From Caenorhabditis remanei (Eukaryota; Nematoda; Chromadorea; Rhabditida; Rhabditidae), in contig NC_071332.1 of assembly GCF_010183535.1 (NCBI RefSeq), positions 16,244,001 to 16,308,000 of the forward strand: a DNA stretch of 64,000 bases, in the 5' to 3' direction. The number at the start of each line of letters is the position of its first letter. The first letter of the stretch is position 1. The position numbers were made by a program, and so were the translations under genes. Below are positions 1 through 11,610 of this stretch, one piece after another. A model generated the notes under the pieces. The model saw only the letters and a list, made by a program, of their open reading frames with translations, was not told where the DNA came from and made no database searches.

Positions 1-1
1 G

Positions 2-822
2 ATAACTAAAGGATCGCATGTTGGAAGATGGTTCTCCTCGAACTGCAATCACAATTTTTATTCATTTATTTGTCAACTGCCGACTACTGTAGATGGTAGG
101 TTCGTGTTGGTATGCACAGAAATAATTATTTTTCAGGATCAAAGTACAAGTCCGATGGCAAATGGTTTGAAAATTTCAACAATTCCGCGTATTATGTTGT
201 GGAAGGATCTATCGATGAAGCAGAAATCGAATGTCAAAAAAACAATGGGCATGTTGTGTCGATCCATTCAAAGCAGGAGAACGATTTTATTCTAAACCGG
301 ATGGCACTAGTTCCGGAAAATGTTAGACTCGGAGCAAAACGAGTTTTCAATAACTCTTATGCCTGGGCAGATGGTACTCTCTGGGATTTCGATTTCCGGG
401 ATCAGTTAGACGACATGCCAGAATCTCTAGACTGCTTAGAGATATTTACAGTACATCAACTATGGAGTAGAACCGACTGTGATACAACAGCATCTAACAT
501 CTGCAAGATACCACTCCCTCCAATTGAAGACAACTCTCATTGCAATACAACTCTCCTAATGTCTCCCTCTACTTTCACATCTTATGGATATGGCATGCAA
601 GGATTACAGTCTCCTTGCACCTGGAAAATCGTGGCACCAGGTCCATATCAAGTCAATTTACAGTTTTTGGAAATGCGGAATAGCAGTGTGACGGTATTAG
701 ATGCAAGTGGGAAGCTGATAGCAAGCGTGAACTCGACGGTGAAAGTGTTAGCCGAGTCAAATATTGTTACAGTTGTACACAATGGGCAGGGAACTTTCAA
801 GGCTAGTGCTCTGGCATTTTGA
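2..822 (+). CDS. C-type lectin / CUB domain secreted protein, 3' part (5' end outside window)
   Basis: Two exons are visible, 2-95 and 137-822, joined in phase across a 41-base intron (GTAGG...TTTTTCAG). The first exon reads as the end of one C-type lectin domain (Trp, then Cys, then FICQLP). The second opens with another lectin-like domain (about residues 45-140 of this piece, with FLRL/W-type spacing and paired Cys) and continues into a CUB-type domain with its Cys pair near the C-terminus. Nematode clec proteins with two lectin domains plus CUB have this order; they are secreted and many respond to infection. No calcium-binding EPN/WND set is clear, so sugar binding is not established. A polyadenylation signal AATAAA lies at 858-863. 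The start codon and signal peptide are missing. Confidence 0.8.
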
Positions 823-913
823 GTCTAAATTTTTTTTTAAATAATTAAAATTTATTGAATAAAGTCTCAAACCCGTGGAAATCCGTAACAAAAAAAGAAA
901 GGTTGAAATTAAT

Positions 914-3026
914 TCAAGTCAACAAAACCTCTTTCACACTATTATCAAATTTCATAAAATTAAAAAGATCGGAGACCCGAGTTTGATTATAAAGTGTCTT
1001 CACCCCACATCTTATTGCACTGATCAATAATATCAATTCACCGAATCTTTCTTCGCCATTTCCAGGAAACCTCTCCATAGTGTGCTCCATAAGCTCATCC
1101 ACACATCTAGAATAGAGCCCAGCAACGACACCTTCTTGACCGCAATAGATGGCTCGTTCGGAGCAAGAAGCTGGAAATAAAAAATATGGTTGGGTGAACA
1201 TTTTGAAAAATCTTACGTTTTAAGAGCATTAAAATTTTCAAAACGGCACATTCCACCTCATCAACTTCCAGTCTACGAAATGGTTTGGCAACGGTTTCCA
1301 GGAGATCCGACACAAAGTTATAGTGAAGTCTGAAACCGCAAGAAAATTTTGTAATGATATATTTATGAAACAACTTACTGTGTCTTAATTTTCATACTTT
1401 CCATGTCAATAGCTGCATATGGTAGTCCAAAAAAATAATCTGAATGCATAAAGCTTCCATTTTGAAGCAACCAAATCCCTGAATCCGCTTCTTTTGCAGT
1501 CTTGAATCCTTGATCAATTAGCAGAAATGCCAAGCAATACTCCGCCAAAATATTCTTCTTAGACACTAGAGATAACTTTTTGAAAGGCTTCAACTGGTTA
1601 CCCCATTCCGTTGCTTGTTTTAGACACAATTTCAGCATGATATCCACATCATGAGCTCGAGCCCTTCGGCGGTATTTTACAGTATTCTGAAAGAATCCCC
1701 TTTCATTAAAATGTTATGTGCAAAGCGAAACAAATTCCGCCGGATGAGAACGAAAAGGACGAAAAGAACGAAAAGTCTGCGTGATCATTGATAACATCTC
1801 CTCGGAACACAAAAGAGACCATTAGATTACATGGGGTTGTTTCGTGAGAAAGTGAAATTGAGATGAGGCTACATACCATAACAGCACGTTCAACACACAT
1901 AGCAAAAGATTGGTGGGAAGAAAGCAAATCGAAAATACAACATGTTTTTTACAACTTTTTCGAGTTAGTTATTTCAAAGTTTCCAAAAAAGTGTCTCAAA
2001 AAGTCTCTTTGAAATTTAAACAATTCAGAATTCAAAACCGTTTGATCGCAAGAGAAATAAAAAACAATAATGTTTTCCTTTTCTTTACTTCTGACATGTC
2101 ATATGGTTATTACTGTGTAAATTTTTTTTTCAGAAGTTCAAAGCGTCCAGTTTCAGAGCGTCTGGTTTTTTAAAGGCTAGTTCTAAAATGATTGCATTCG
2201 GATTGTTCCTTACTACATATTCCCAATCACTCGTCAACTCTCCCCTTTTTCATAATTCTCTATTCCTCCAAACGGAGGTTAACCGCGTTCATTCGATCTT
2301 CCGTCCCGGACTAATTACGGTGAATAATGTGATTTTCCGTTTTGAATGGTGTCTCCTCACGGGAGTGTAATGACATGAATGATCACGAAGACTTTTCAGT
2401 TTCTTGCACTCAAGGGAAACAGCTTACCGAACTATCTTTATAAAAAGCCGGATCCACTTGATGGCTCTCAAAATATGGAAGATGCTCTGCAACCTGCACT
2501 CGCTGGAATTCAACCCATGGTTTGAGGAAACTGGGGTCTGAAAATTTTTATGGTTTTTTTTAAATTGTCACCCCTTATTTGATTCTTACCCTCCACAAAA
2601 ATAATTTCAGGGCTGATTATCAAGTTTCGCGGGCCCACAACATCTCTCTTCTGGATAGCTTCTCCTCTCATCCCAACTCGAAGGCATTTCTGGAACCTGC
2701 AGTATCTACACGCGCATCGGTATACTGAAAACAATTTGTTTAAACTTGACAACACAGATAAAGTGAAACTTACAATTGGAAATAAAACAGTTTTGATGTT
2801 TTAAACATTTGTATTTCTTGTTTTTTGTGATTGATCTCCGAAAGAATACAGTACACCCAAGACAGGCGAATGCTCCGTATCTTTTATTGTTAACTTTATG
2901 ATCTCCACAGACTTCACAGACTTCATTCGAAGAGGAAGGAGCCGGACTAGAAGACATGGAAGAACTTGAAGAGGACAGCATTATAGAACCTTCCGAGGAG
3001 TCCATCATTTCTTCAAATGGGCACAT
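914..3026 (-). CDS. Nuclear hormone receptor (nematode supplementary NHR class)
   Basis: Six exons in phase: 2774-3026, 2590-2724, 2428-2537, 1379-1686, 1217-1329, 914-1170. After an acidic/Ser-rich N-terminus the DNA-binding domain shows the C4 zinc-finger pattern: CEVCGDH, then CLGC, FFRRS (recognition helix), then CxxxxxC and [14 protein letters not shown], split between exons 1 and 2. The ligand-binding domain includes a helix 3-5 signature ([15 protein letters not shown]) and the late helix [14 protein letters not shown]. Such proteins are nuclear transcription regulators with mostly unknown ligands. ATG at 3026 was chosen because upstream in-frame codons lack ATG. The third intron (1687-2427, 741 bases) is far longer than the others and could hide an exon, although the flanking exons join in phase 0 without one. 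Confidence 0.82.
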
Positions 3027-3369
3027 TGAAGAAGACCGGAAGGACAGAAGTGTACTCAACCTGCTTTGATCTGAATCTCAAATTGGGTTTGCACTGAAAA
3101 AGTGGAAGTGGGCGGAGTGCAATATCGTGCCTAGTTTGAATGAACATGATGAACTGGCGGTGGGAAATCGGGCATGTTTGAGAGGATGGAGGGGAGGGAG
3201 AAGAGAGATACGAAAGTTCGGAGATTGAAATCAAATCGCACCTAGAATGGGTTTATTGGATGTTTTTCATGGAATCTTGATCTTACTTTTTTCTTATGGA
3301 CACATGATCTTAGCGGAGGTTACTGTATTTACAAATTTGGAAACATCCAAAAAATACTGGCTATGAATG
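3027..3369. other. Upstream region of the NHR gene
   Basis: This 343-base stretch is presumably the promoter side of the receptor gene. I see no ORF with coding character and no recognisable element in it. Confidence 0.4.
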
Positions 3370-3792
3370 TACAGTGCCGTGCAGTAAGATGTAAATTTAA
3401 ACATTTCAGTTGAAAGTGACCAACTTTGAGAGGGTGTCACTGATTGTCCCACAAAGTAAATTATGTATAAACCATACAGAACAAAGGTAGAGCTTCATTT
3501 TTGTAGTTGACAACTTTTTTGTGCGAGCACTCCTTTGAAAGTTACATATCGACAAAATAATTGTCCGATTTCTGTGCAAAATATAATGATTTTTAAGCTG
3601 TCCTCTTAAAATTACCATAACTCTCTAGGGAGTGCTTCTACAAAAAAGTTGCCAACTACAAAAATAAAGCTCTACCTTTGTTCTGTATGGTTTATACATA
3701 ATTGACTTTGTGTGATGACGTAACACCCTCTCAAAATAGGTAATTTTCCACTGAAAAAGGGCAAATTGAATATCTTACTGCACGGTGCTGTA
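3370..3792. mobile_element. Palindromic MITE with TA target duplication
   Basis: The element starts TACAGTGCCGTGCAGTAAGAT and ends with the near-perfect inverse ATCTTACTGCACGGTGCTGTA. The arms stay complementary inward through the segment holding GTAGTTGACAACTTTTTTGT, so the whole unit folds back on itself. The flanking TA pair fits a Tc1/mariner-type non-autonomous element. It has no coding capacity. Fragments of the same arm occur at about 4880-4920 and 23650-23730, so it belongs to a dispersed family. Confidence 0.8.
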
Positions 3793-3969
3793 ATTGATAG
3801 TAAACGTATTATAGATTGTCTAATCACCTCATTTTTGTGAATTCATTCCTTTTTTATTTATTTTTTCGAAATATTTTGATTGGAAATATGTATATGAAAA
3901 TAATGAATAAGATAGTAGGCTTCGAACATAACAGAATAATTACATTAGATACAAAATAGGTCATAAAAT

Positions 3970-5530
3970 TCATTGATGATTCAAGTTGACAGTAATCTGG
4001 CTCGTCGACGTGACCTTGTGACTGCTTCCCTGACAGAACAAGAATCTTCTCACTTCTGGATTAAAAATCAACACGACCATTCTGTAAGTTTTTTTTCAAC
4101 AACTTTATCCTCTTAGATCCAAGTTACCCATCAGCTGCATGCATCGCCACCCAGGCAAATGAAGTTGAGAAAAAGACAATCATTTTATTGGTGGTGTACT
4201 GTGGAACAAAGAAGTATGCGAGGAGCTCCATCATAAAAACCGAGCCCTGAGCAACGGTCTGCTTCAAGAAACGCATTTCACGGGAGGACATTTTGTTTTG
4301 AGCGTTTTCATTGATACTCGACTCCACCTGCAAAATAAATTGCATAGATTATTGATTTATTATTTTACAACGCTACCTTTTTCGTTATCATTCTAACTTT
4401 CACAACGGTCAGAATATCCATAAAAACAACAAATGCAACAATCGACGCATTTTTCAGAAAGTCTCCATACCAACCAATGAAACTGCAAAGGTCCGAAGTA
4501 CTGAATGTCAAGAAGTGGATCTTCTCATCATAGTAAAGATAGCAGAGCTCTAGAAATCAAAGTGAATGACATTTAAATAGTTCAGAGGGAGCAACTAACT
4601 TTCATAAAACAGCAATGCCACTGAAACACAGAAGATCAAAATGGCAGCAATCAAAAATTTGGTATTCTTGTTGCTGAATACACTCTGGTAGCTGTAAGGG
4701 ATCCATACTGCGCAAAATCGGTTGAAGGAGATTGCCAAATGAGTCATGATAGAGATTTCAGAGCAGAGGAGGATAACGAAACCGCAGTGATGGGAATACT
4801 GCTTCATGATCGGTACATCACTGAAATTTTAGGTGGGTTTCTTGGAGATAATGTCACCATGTGTAGATCAAACTTAAATTGAAACTATGTAGTTGACAAC
4901 TTTTCTGTACGTGTGTTCTGAAACTTTAAAGGCAGAAGAAATCCTGGCCGGGCCGGATTCAAAAAATGATCCTATTATTTCTATACTTTTATTGTGAAAT
5001 TTTTTCAATCGCTCATTAAGAATATGACTATTTCAGTCAAAAAACTCAAAAAATTTCAAACAATTTGTATTTAGAAGTTGTACTCAAGCCGACCCCGTAA
5101 AAATGTTTCAAATCGGCCCGACTGACGATTAGTCTGTGGAAAAGTTATTTAACCCTCGATTCAAAATATTTCAAGAAATATCTATATGGATAGTATAAGA
5201 CTGTCAATGAGACCTGGCACCTACTGTAAATATGTATGTGAACTCTCAACTTGATTCTCCCCGTAACATTAGTCCGACTTACAATAAGACCATTGGGCAG
5301 AAGTAGAACAAGAACGACGTGGAATTGAGTGCATCAAAAAGCGTCTGGTTAGTGAGCAAGAATCCAAACGAATGATTGAACGATTTCAACTTGTGAATTG
5401 AATAAAACACTGCCCAGTTCAGCACGGTTCCCACCAGAGCGGCCTGTAATAGTTGACTAGAAAAGCCTTTAAAGTAAAAAATATCACTTACCGGTAGCAA
5501 CGCGGAAGCAGTTACATTAATGTCCTCCAT
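3970..5530 (-). CDS. Seven-transmembrane chemoreceptor, serpentine receptor class X (srx)
   Basis: Six exons join in phase: 5492-5530, 5283-5443, 4600-4820, 4377-4549, 4128-4327, 3970-4081, giving 301 residues. Family hallmarks are visible: ALVGTVLNWAVFYSIHKL in TM1, NSTSFLFYFCPMV in TM2, the TM3 segment with AISFNRFCAVW, and the C-terminal FNPEVRRFLF. These are presumed G-protein-coupled chemosensory receptors of the ciliary membrane. The start is the ATG at 5530, giving the usual short srx N-terminus. The second intron (4821-5282, 462 bases) is enlarged by repeats: a fragment of the GTAGTTGACAAC MITE arm and GGCCGGGCC-type sequence. The gene looks intact. Confidence 0.85.
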
Positions 5531-6793
5531 TGCTTCAAAAAGTGCGTTCTTCTGAGTTTTCCTGATCTCTTTTATATGGCTTTCTGAAAAACAATAAAAT
5601 GTTATAGTCAATCTATTGCCTAGATTGTAATTGTATCTATCAAGACGTAAGACTAAGCAGCAAATGAACAAAGTACACTGTATTTCTAAGAAAGATACAT
5701 TTTTTGAGATTTCGGTTGACTGGAGCAAACGATCTTTAACCATGAAAAGTATGAATAATCCTACATGAGCAAAGTTACAGACTGAGTTTTTATACTCAAC
5801 GAGTCTTCCTGGTGATTAGATTATCAACAGATTTGTGGAGATTTTAAAAAATGTGCATAAATGAAGAATAGGCTTATGAAATCATTTAAAATTTTTCATG
5901 TTTTTGATGAAGAATAATAACAACAAAAAAAGATATGCGAACGTAGTAACATTTGAGTCACCTATGCAACTTCATCAACTTCTTATTGTAAAAAAATCTG
6001 CAATAGAAAAAAAACTGAAAAAATGAGAAATGTGTGTTTTGAGTGTTCAAAACAAAAAATAAATGCTTAGAAGTTGTCTGGGTAGATAAAATAGAAAATA
6101 TAGTGTTTTTCAGAAACTGCCATTCAGAATTGAACTCAAAACATATGTATGATCAGAGGTATTATTCCGTCAAAAGAAAATAATGGAAAATCTCAAACTA
6201 TACTCAAGTGCTTTCAAAAAGTCAGAATCTCCGCTGACTCATTGTATTTTAAATTGGAAATTTTTAGTAATCTAGGGATAACAACACATGATAACAAAAA
6301 GAGCAAAATGATATCTTATAAAATCAGATACAATTGAAAAAAATCCAAGTGAATAACAATTTTGTGGATTCCTGAACAACAATAACAAAAACTACAAACG
6401 ACAAAATAATCTGAACATTTTCGAAAACCAATTGCACTGAAATCCAAAAATTTTGAAACATATGCTTTAATATCAAGTTGAAAAAAGAATAACATTTTGT
6501 AAAAAGAAGCAAAATGAATTTTTGTTGTTTTTGACTGTAATTTTGAATCAACTTGGTTATGAGATGTCTCAATTTCATGGTGCATTGTTTGGTTCAAAAT
6601 GTTACGTAGCAAAGAGTCCTGTACCGATTTTGACAGTCCGACATGCTGGTATTTTTAGAGGTGTGTCTCATTTGACTGCCGGTCAGTTAGAGAGTGTTGG
6701 GCATCAAGATAATTATGGTATAATTTTCAAAACAGAATATAAAAATAATGAGTTTATAAAACAATTAATTCGATTTTCGGATTTTTCAGATTT
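5531..6793. other. AT-rich intergenic region
   Basis: The stretch between the srx start and the first foldback element is very AT-rich. Open frames here are short and lack protein-family features. It presumably includes the srx promoter; no discrete motif could be assigned. Confidence 0.4.
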
Positions 6794-8103
6794 TAAGACA
6801 CACTCTCTGTGAAACTCGAGCATGGCGATGTACAGAAAAAAGTCAAACCGGTTTTTATGGGTTGGTATTATGCATAGTGGGTACCTAGACAACTAATAAC
6901 ACATTGGTCCATATTTCATTTGGCTCCGCCCCCTACCCTCTAAAATAGCCCCTCTGAGAGGTGAAAATTCTAAAAAAAAATCTGAAAGTTTTTTCGATTA
7001 AATTTTGACGGGAACAAATAGAAAACATTATTTCAAGAATTTTTAGTGTTTTGACCATATTTTTAGCGCCTCATTTTCACCGAGAAAAAATGTCATTTTT
7101 GTTAAATTTTCGGGTTTTTTTCAAACTTTTGTTTATAACTCAAAAAACTATCATTTGTTTGAATGAGATCTTTTCATATTCGGAATCTACAGGAAATTTG
7201 AAGTAATATAGGCAGTGTCCGGTCAAAAATCTCGGGGTACCTATTTTTGCTACAGAGCAAAATATGCAATTTTTTGAAAAATTTCAACGTATCCCTACTC
7301 ATGGAGCGAAAATTCAATGTCGCCAAATCGGCTGAGATTTTGTCAGAATATTACACTATATGTTATCTATTTATTCCCAAAATTTCAGCTCATCCGGTTT
7401 GATCCCCGCCACTCGGTGTTGTATGGAATTTTTTTCGGTTGGAACACTGAAAACTGACACACAGATTTTCAAAAAAGCTACGGATCAAACTGGATGAGCT
7501 GAAATTTTGGGAATAAATAGATAACATATAGTGTAGTATTCTGACAAAATTTCAAACGATTTGGCGACATTGAATTTTTGCTCCATGAGTAGGGATACGT
7601 TGAAATTTTTCAAAAAATTGCATATTTTGCTCTGTAGCAAAAATAGGTACCCCGAGATTTTTGACCGGACACTGCCTATATTACTTCAAATTTCCTGTAG
7701 ATTCCGAATATGAAAAGATCTCATTCAAACAAATGATAGTTTTTTGAGTTATAAACAAAAGTTTGAAAAAAACCCGAAAATTTAACAAAAATGACATTTT
7801 TTCTCGGTGAAAATGAGGCGCTAAAAATATGGTCAAAACACAAAAAATGCTTGAAATAATGTTTTCTATTTGTTCCCGTCAAAATTTAATCGAAAAAACT
7901 TTCAGATTTTTTTTTAGAATTTTCACCTCCCAGAGGGGCTATTTTAGAGGGTAGGGGGCGGAGCCAAATGAAATATGGACCAATATGTTATTAGTTGTCT
8001 GGGTACCCACTATGCATGATACCAACCCATAAAAACCGGTTTGACTTTTTTCTGTACAGTGGGTAACAGCTCGGAGCTCGAGTTTCACAGAGAATGTGTC
8101 TTA
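6794..8103. mobile_element. Large foldback element flanked by TTAA
   Basis: This 1.3-kb palindrome has arms of about 650 bases meeting near 7450. The left end reads TTAAGACACACTCTCTGTG and the right end is its near-perfect inverse ending TGTGTCTTAA. The arms match almost base for base, for example the block with GGCTCCGCCCCCTACCCTC at about 6925 and its complement near 7955. TTAA at both ends is the target site of piggyBac-type transposases, so a piggyBac-mobilised MITE is inferred. There is no transposase ORF. Confidence 0.75.
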
Positions 8104-8110
8104 AACACTT

Positions 8111-8685
8111 CACGGTCTCCCACACTGCGAAAAAAAAACTGCAAGAAACGCGAAGCCGATATTTTCACGTTTCAAATCAATTCTTCTATTTTTGGACTGA
8201 AAATCCAGTATTTTCAGATATTCGCAATCGATGAAAAAAGTTTCCATTCATCAAAAAAGTAGAAAATATAATGCTCTATCTTATGAGCCAGAAAACGTAA
8301 TTTTTTGGCTTTTTTGATACAGAAAAACAGATTTTCGGAAACGTGAGTATACATTTTTTGGCAGAAAACATTTTCAGACAAAAATTGCAGGAGGACGCTC
8401 TGAAACCGTTGTTGTCTGAAATTGCTGAAAATCCTGTTTTTCTGAAAATCTGTCTTTCTGCATCAAAAATGTCAATTTTTGACCAAAATTCACTTTCTGT
8501 CTGGCTCATAAAATAGAAAAATTTACTTTCTACAGTTCTGATGGACGAGACCTTTTTTATGCATTGCGACGTCTAAAAAACCTAAAAATATTGTATTTTC
8601 AGTGCGAAAAATAAAAGAATTGAATAAAACGTGAAAAAATCGGCTTCACGTTCTTTGCAGTTTCTTCGCAGTGTGGGAGACCGTG
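8111..8685. mobile_element. Second foldback MITE with CACGGTCTCCCACACTGCG ends
   Basis: Terminal inverted repeats CACGGTCTCCCACACTGCG at 8111 and its complement ending at 8685 enclose a fully palindromic interior, with GAGCCAG near 8287 mirrored by CTGGCTC near 8502. It abuts the TTAA foldback element, with only seven bases between them. Non-coding. No clear target duplication could be fixed. Confidence 0.7.
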
Positions 8686-9335
8686 TAAAACAGAATAAAA
8701 AAAAGAAATATTAATGAAACAAGCAAATTTTTCACACATGCATTGGATTTCATGCATTTTTCAAGCAGAATTCAAAAGATTTATTAATAAATTCAGCAAT
8801 GCTCATTAGAAAAGTTTGAAATTCTGTCAATTTTCCGGTGCGTCGGATAATCTAGAAGTCAAGAAGTGCAAAACATTATTCAGCTAGATGTATCTTTTTT
8901 TTCTTCTAACTTTGTGCATGTCTTACATCATTCAAGCTCGTCTGATTCTCGAGTACAAATTGATTCCCTTCCACCTCACTCAACGCACCCAAACTACGAC
9001 TTCTCACTGAACAAAGACCGCAACTTCCCATAAAATGACAATAAACTGATTTCGTAGGTGTGAGCATTAAAAGAAACGCTACATTTTTAGTGTTCCTCGC
9101 TTGTTTCCAATTGACTGATAACAGTGTCTTGATAAACATTTCCGGGAGGGAGAACCGCTAATAAAAACAAAATGACCCTATGCCGAAAGTGCGTCAGAAG
9201 AACGTGCCGACACTTTTGAAGTTATTTTTAGAAAGATAAGGTGAAAGTATAGTTTGTGATTGGAATAATTGCGATTCCGAAATAAAAATTTGCCGGAAAC
9301 TATTCATATATTTTTATTTACAATTTTTAATAAAG
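8686..9335. other. Intergenic region
   Basis: About 650 bases lie between the foldback element and the end of the CUB-like gene. AT-rich, with no convincing gene. Confidence 0.4.
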
Positions 9336-11243
9336 TTACATTACAAACAATGGCATTACAATTAGCACCCAAAGCGGCAGAGAAGAGACGGATTCCTTTG
9401 TTGTGGTCTCCATCGATACAGTAGTCTCTGTCATATCTATCATCTCAAAATTCAACAAAACAGTTGAATTTTTTGTTCCGGTATACACTAGCTTGAGATA
9501 ACTCCCGATTCCAGCAATTTGTTGGTTTTCCAGACTAGTTTTGGTGTACCTGGAACAAAAATTTGCTTTTTATATTTGACTATTTTTCAAGTTGGTTTCC
9601 TACTTCTTATCCAAACTGTTGTCCCCGTCAGCTGTTCCCACTTCGACATTCAATGAATCACCATCATTCTCTAACTTGAGACTCTGCAGGTTAATGGAAA
9701 AGTTAAAATTCTTGTTGAAATCGGAGAACGTGTAATCGAAAGATGACTTGGCATCGGGGTTCCAGAGTTGAGGGGATGAAACGTATCGAGTCGCTCCTGA
9801 CGAGGTGTCGAAATCTTTTTGTAGAGTACCAGGCCGAAGCTTGAAGTGGAAGGATGAATTGTAGAGATGGAAAGTGGCCATTGGTGCGGGGATGATTTGT
9901 GGGAAGCTTTGATTGTTGGAGGTGGAGTATCTGAAATTTTTAAATTTTTAAATCAGACAATCATTAGAACCCAAAGTTCCAGAAACTTACTGATAATGCA
10001 GCATAGTTTGCAGCTTATGGGATGGAGTCATTCCTTGGACTTCTACAAACCCGTTTGCATTCTAAAATAAAAATATAGAAACTTTCAAAAATTTTCAAGA
10101 AACTTTTTCAATACCGAATAGTCCTTATCCGTATCGAATAACATGTAATCAATTGAGAACGTGGTGCAATCCTTGCAAATTACAGTATACCATGAGTCTG
10201 TTACAACTGTTGCATCCTTCAAAAGATACATCCAGTCATCGTACTCCTTATCGGAATCCATCACAAGAACTCCATAGTTGTTCAGCGTTTTTATGACTGA
10301 AAATGGGAAAGTTAAGAAAAAAATTACAGTATGCACTGGTCATACCCGATGCATCATTTCCCAAAAACAGCGAGCTCGATGGGTTACCGTACAAATTGAC
10401 GAGAGTTACAGTGTTGGAGGTTGAATAAAAAGGTTTTGCTTTTCGTAAACACTTGGCACTCTGCCAATATATTTCGAGTTGAAAATATCATTCCCATCGA
10501 ACATAAATACTTCAGAAAGAGTCAAGTCAGCGACGCTACTTTGCCGGGATCCGTATTGCAAGTTGACTTGGTCATTGTCATTGCTAGCTTTCACAGTGTA
10601 ATACTTATTAGGATCCAAGGTGGTGTTCAAATGAGTTCCAGTGGGAATTATTACTTGCTTGTAGTTGGACACTGCAATTTATCTTAAAAATTTTATACTC
10701 ATCTGCAAAAACCCACGGTCGATATAGGAATACTTCGTGATAAATGCCAAGTCTCCAGTTTTCGACACAATTTCAAATGGAACTTCGGTGTTCATCGCGT
10801 AGTCTACCACGTTGACAGCTGGAGGAGAGATGCTAGAAAACCTTACATTAGTTTCAGAAAACATTCAAAATTCTCACAAAATATTGTCAAAATTTATAGA
10901 ATTCTCCATCGAAACTTCATAATCTGCGGTGGTGTCAACTCGGAGAGCGAATCCTTTCGGGATTTGGAACTGTAACCCATTATATAAAAACTTTACATTA
11001 TTCCAGAATTACTCACGGTATATGTACATGTTGTGTTGGCTGGAACTTGAACTTGACCTGTTGCTCCAGCTGGTAACACTCCAGTGAGTCCGGCATCTTT
11101 TGTGATTGGAGCTGTCGGGCAAACTGGATTTCAAGAAAAACTTAAACCAGAAAGTATCTTAACAACTCACTGAATTCTTGTGCTGTCAGTGTTAACGCGA
11201 AACTTAGCAAAATGAAAAGTAACACATTAAAATTTGCAGTCAT
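9336..11243 (-). pseudogene. CUB-like domain secreted/GPI-type protein, copy A, with one-base frameshift
   Basis: Nine exons: 11171-11243, 11017-11123, 10878-10969, 10699-10832, 10346-10671, 10115-10296, 9991-10061, 9604-9930, 9336-9549. A signal peptide (FNVLLFILLSFALTLTA) leads into a nematode CUB-like domain (CxxxP, then NTTCTYTF), a long beta-rich region with LGNDAS, and a hydrophobic C-terminal tail suggesting a GPI anchor. It is a paralogue of the genes at 21382-22931 and 25892-27643. In exon 5, near 10427-10431, the frame breaks at a run of five T (coding strand): the upstream frame hits a stop within eight codons, while the paralogue-matching frame resumes one base off. All other junctions are in phase, so this is either a young pseudogene or a homopolymer sequencing error. 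The family is often stress- or infection-responsive in C. elegans. Confidence 0.72.
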
Positions 11244-11610
11244 TTTCAAATTCCAGAGAACTACGCACCAAAGGAATCTGACTACTTTTTGACCGTCTTA
11301 TCGGCCTTTTAAGTGCAATAGACCACGCCCACTTAACACGTTTTGCCCAAAAGTCAACACAGCGAGCAAGTATCAGAAATACAATTAAAAATGTAATAGG
11401 TTTGTTCGAGCACAATGTGAAACTGTAAAATGACACCTAAGAGCAATCTAATGGCATTCGAGGTATGTAAGCTGGAAACAGGGAGGCTTGGTTTTCAAAG
11501 AAAGAACTGAAATTCGGGAAACGTGACATCAAAGTTTTCATATTCTGTTCTTCCGGGATGTACTTGTTTATACTGTAAAATTTATTTAGAAAAATTGAAT
11601 ACAGTTGTTT
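11244..11610. other. Upstream region of CUB-like copy A, grading into satellite
   Basis: This holds the presumed promoter of copy A. No distinct motif was identified. Sequence resembling the neighbouring satellite begins at about 11611. Confidence 0.35.

Noticed and set aside
8906..9139. 77-codon minus-strand ORF
   Set aside because: No homology recognised, no splice or promoter signals, and isolated.
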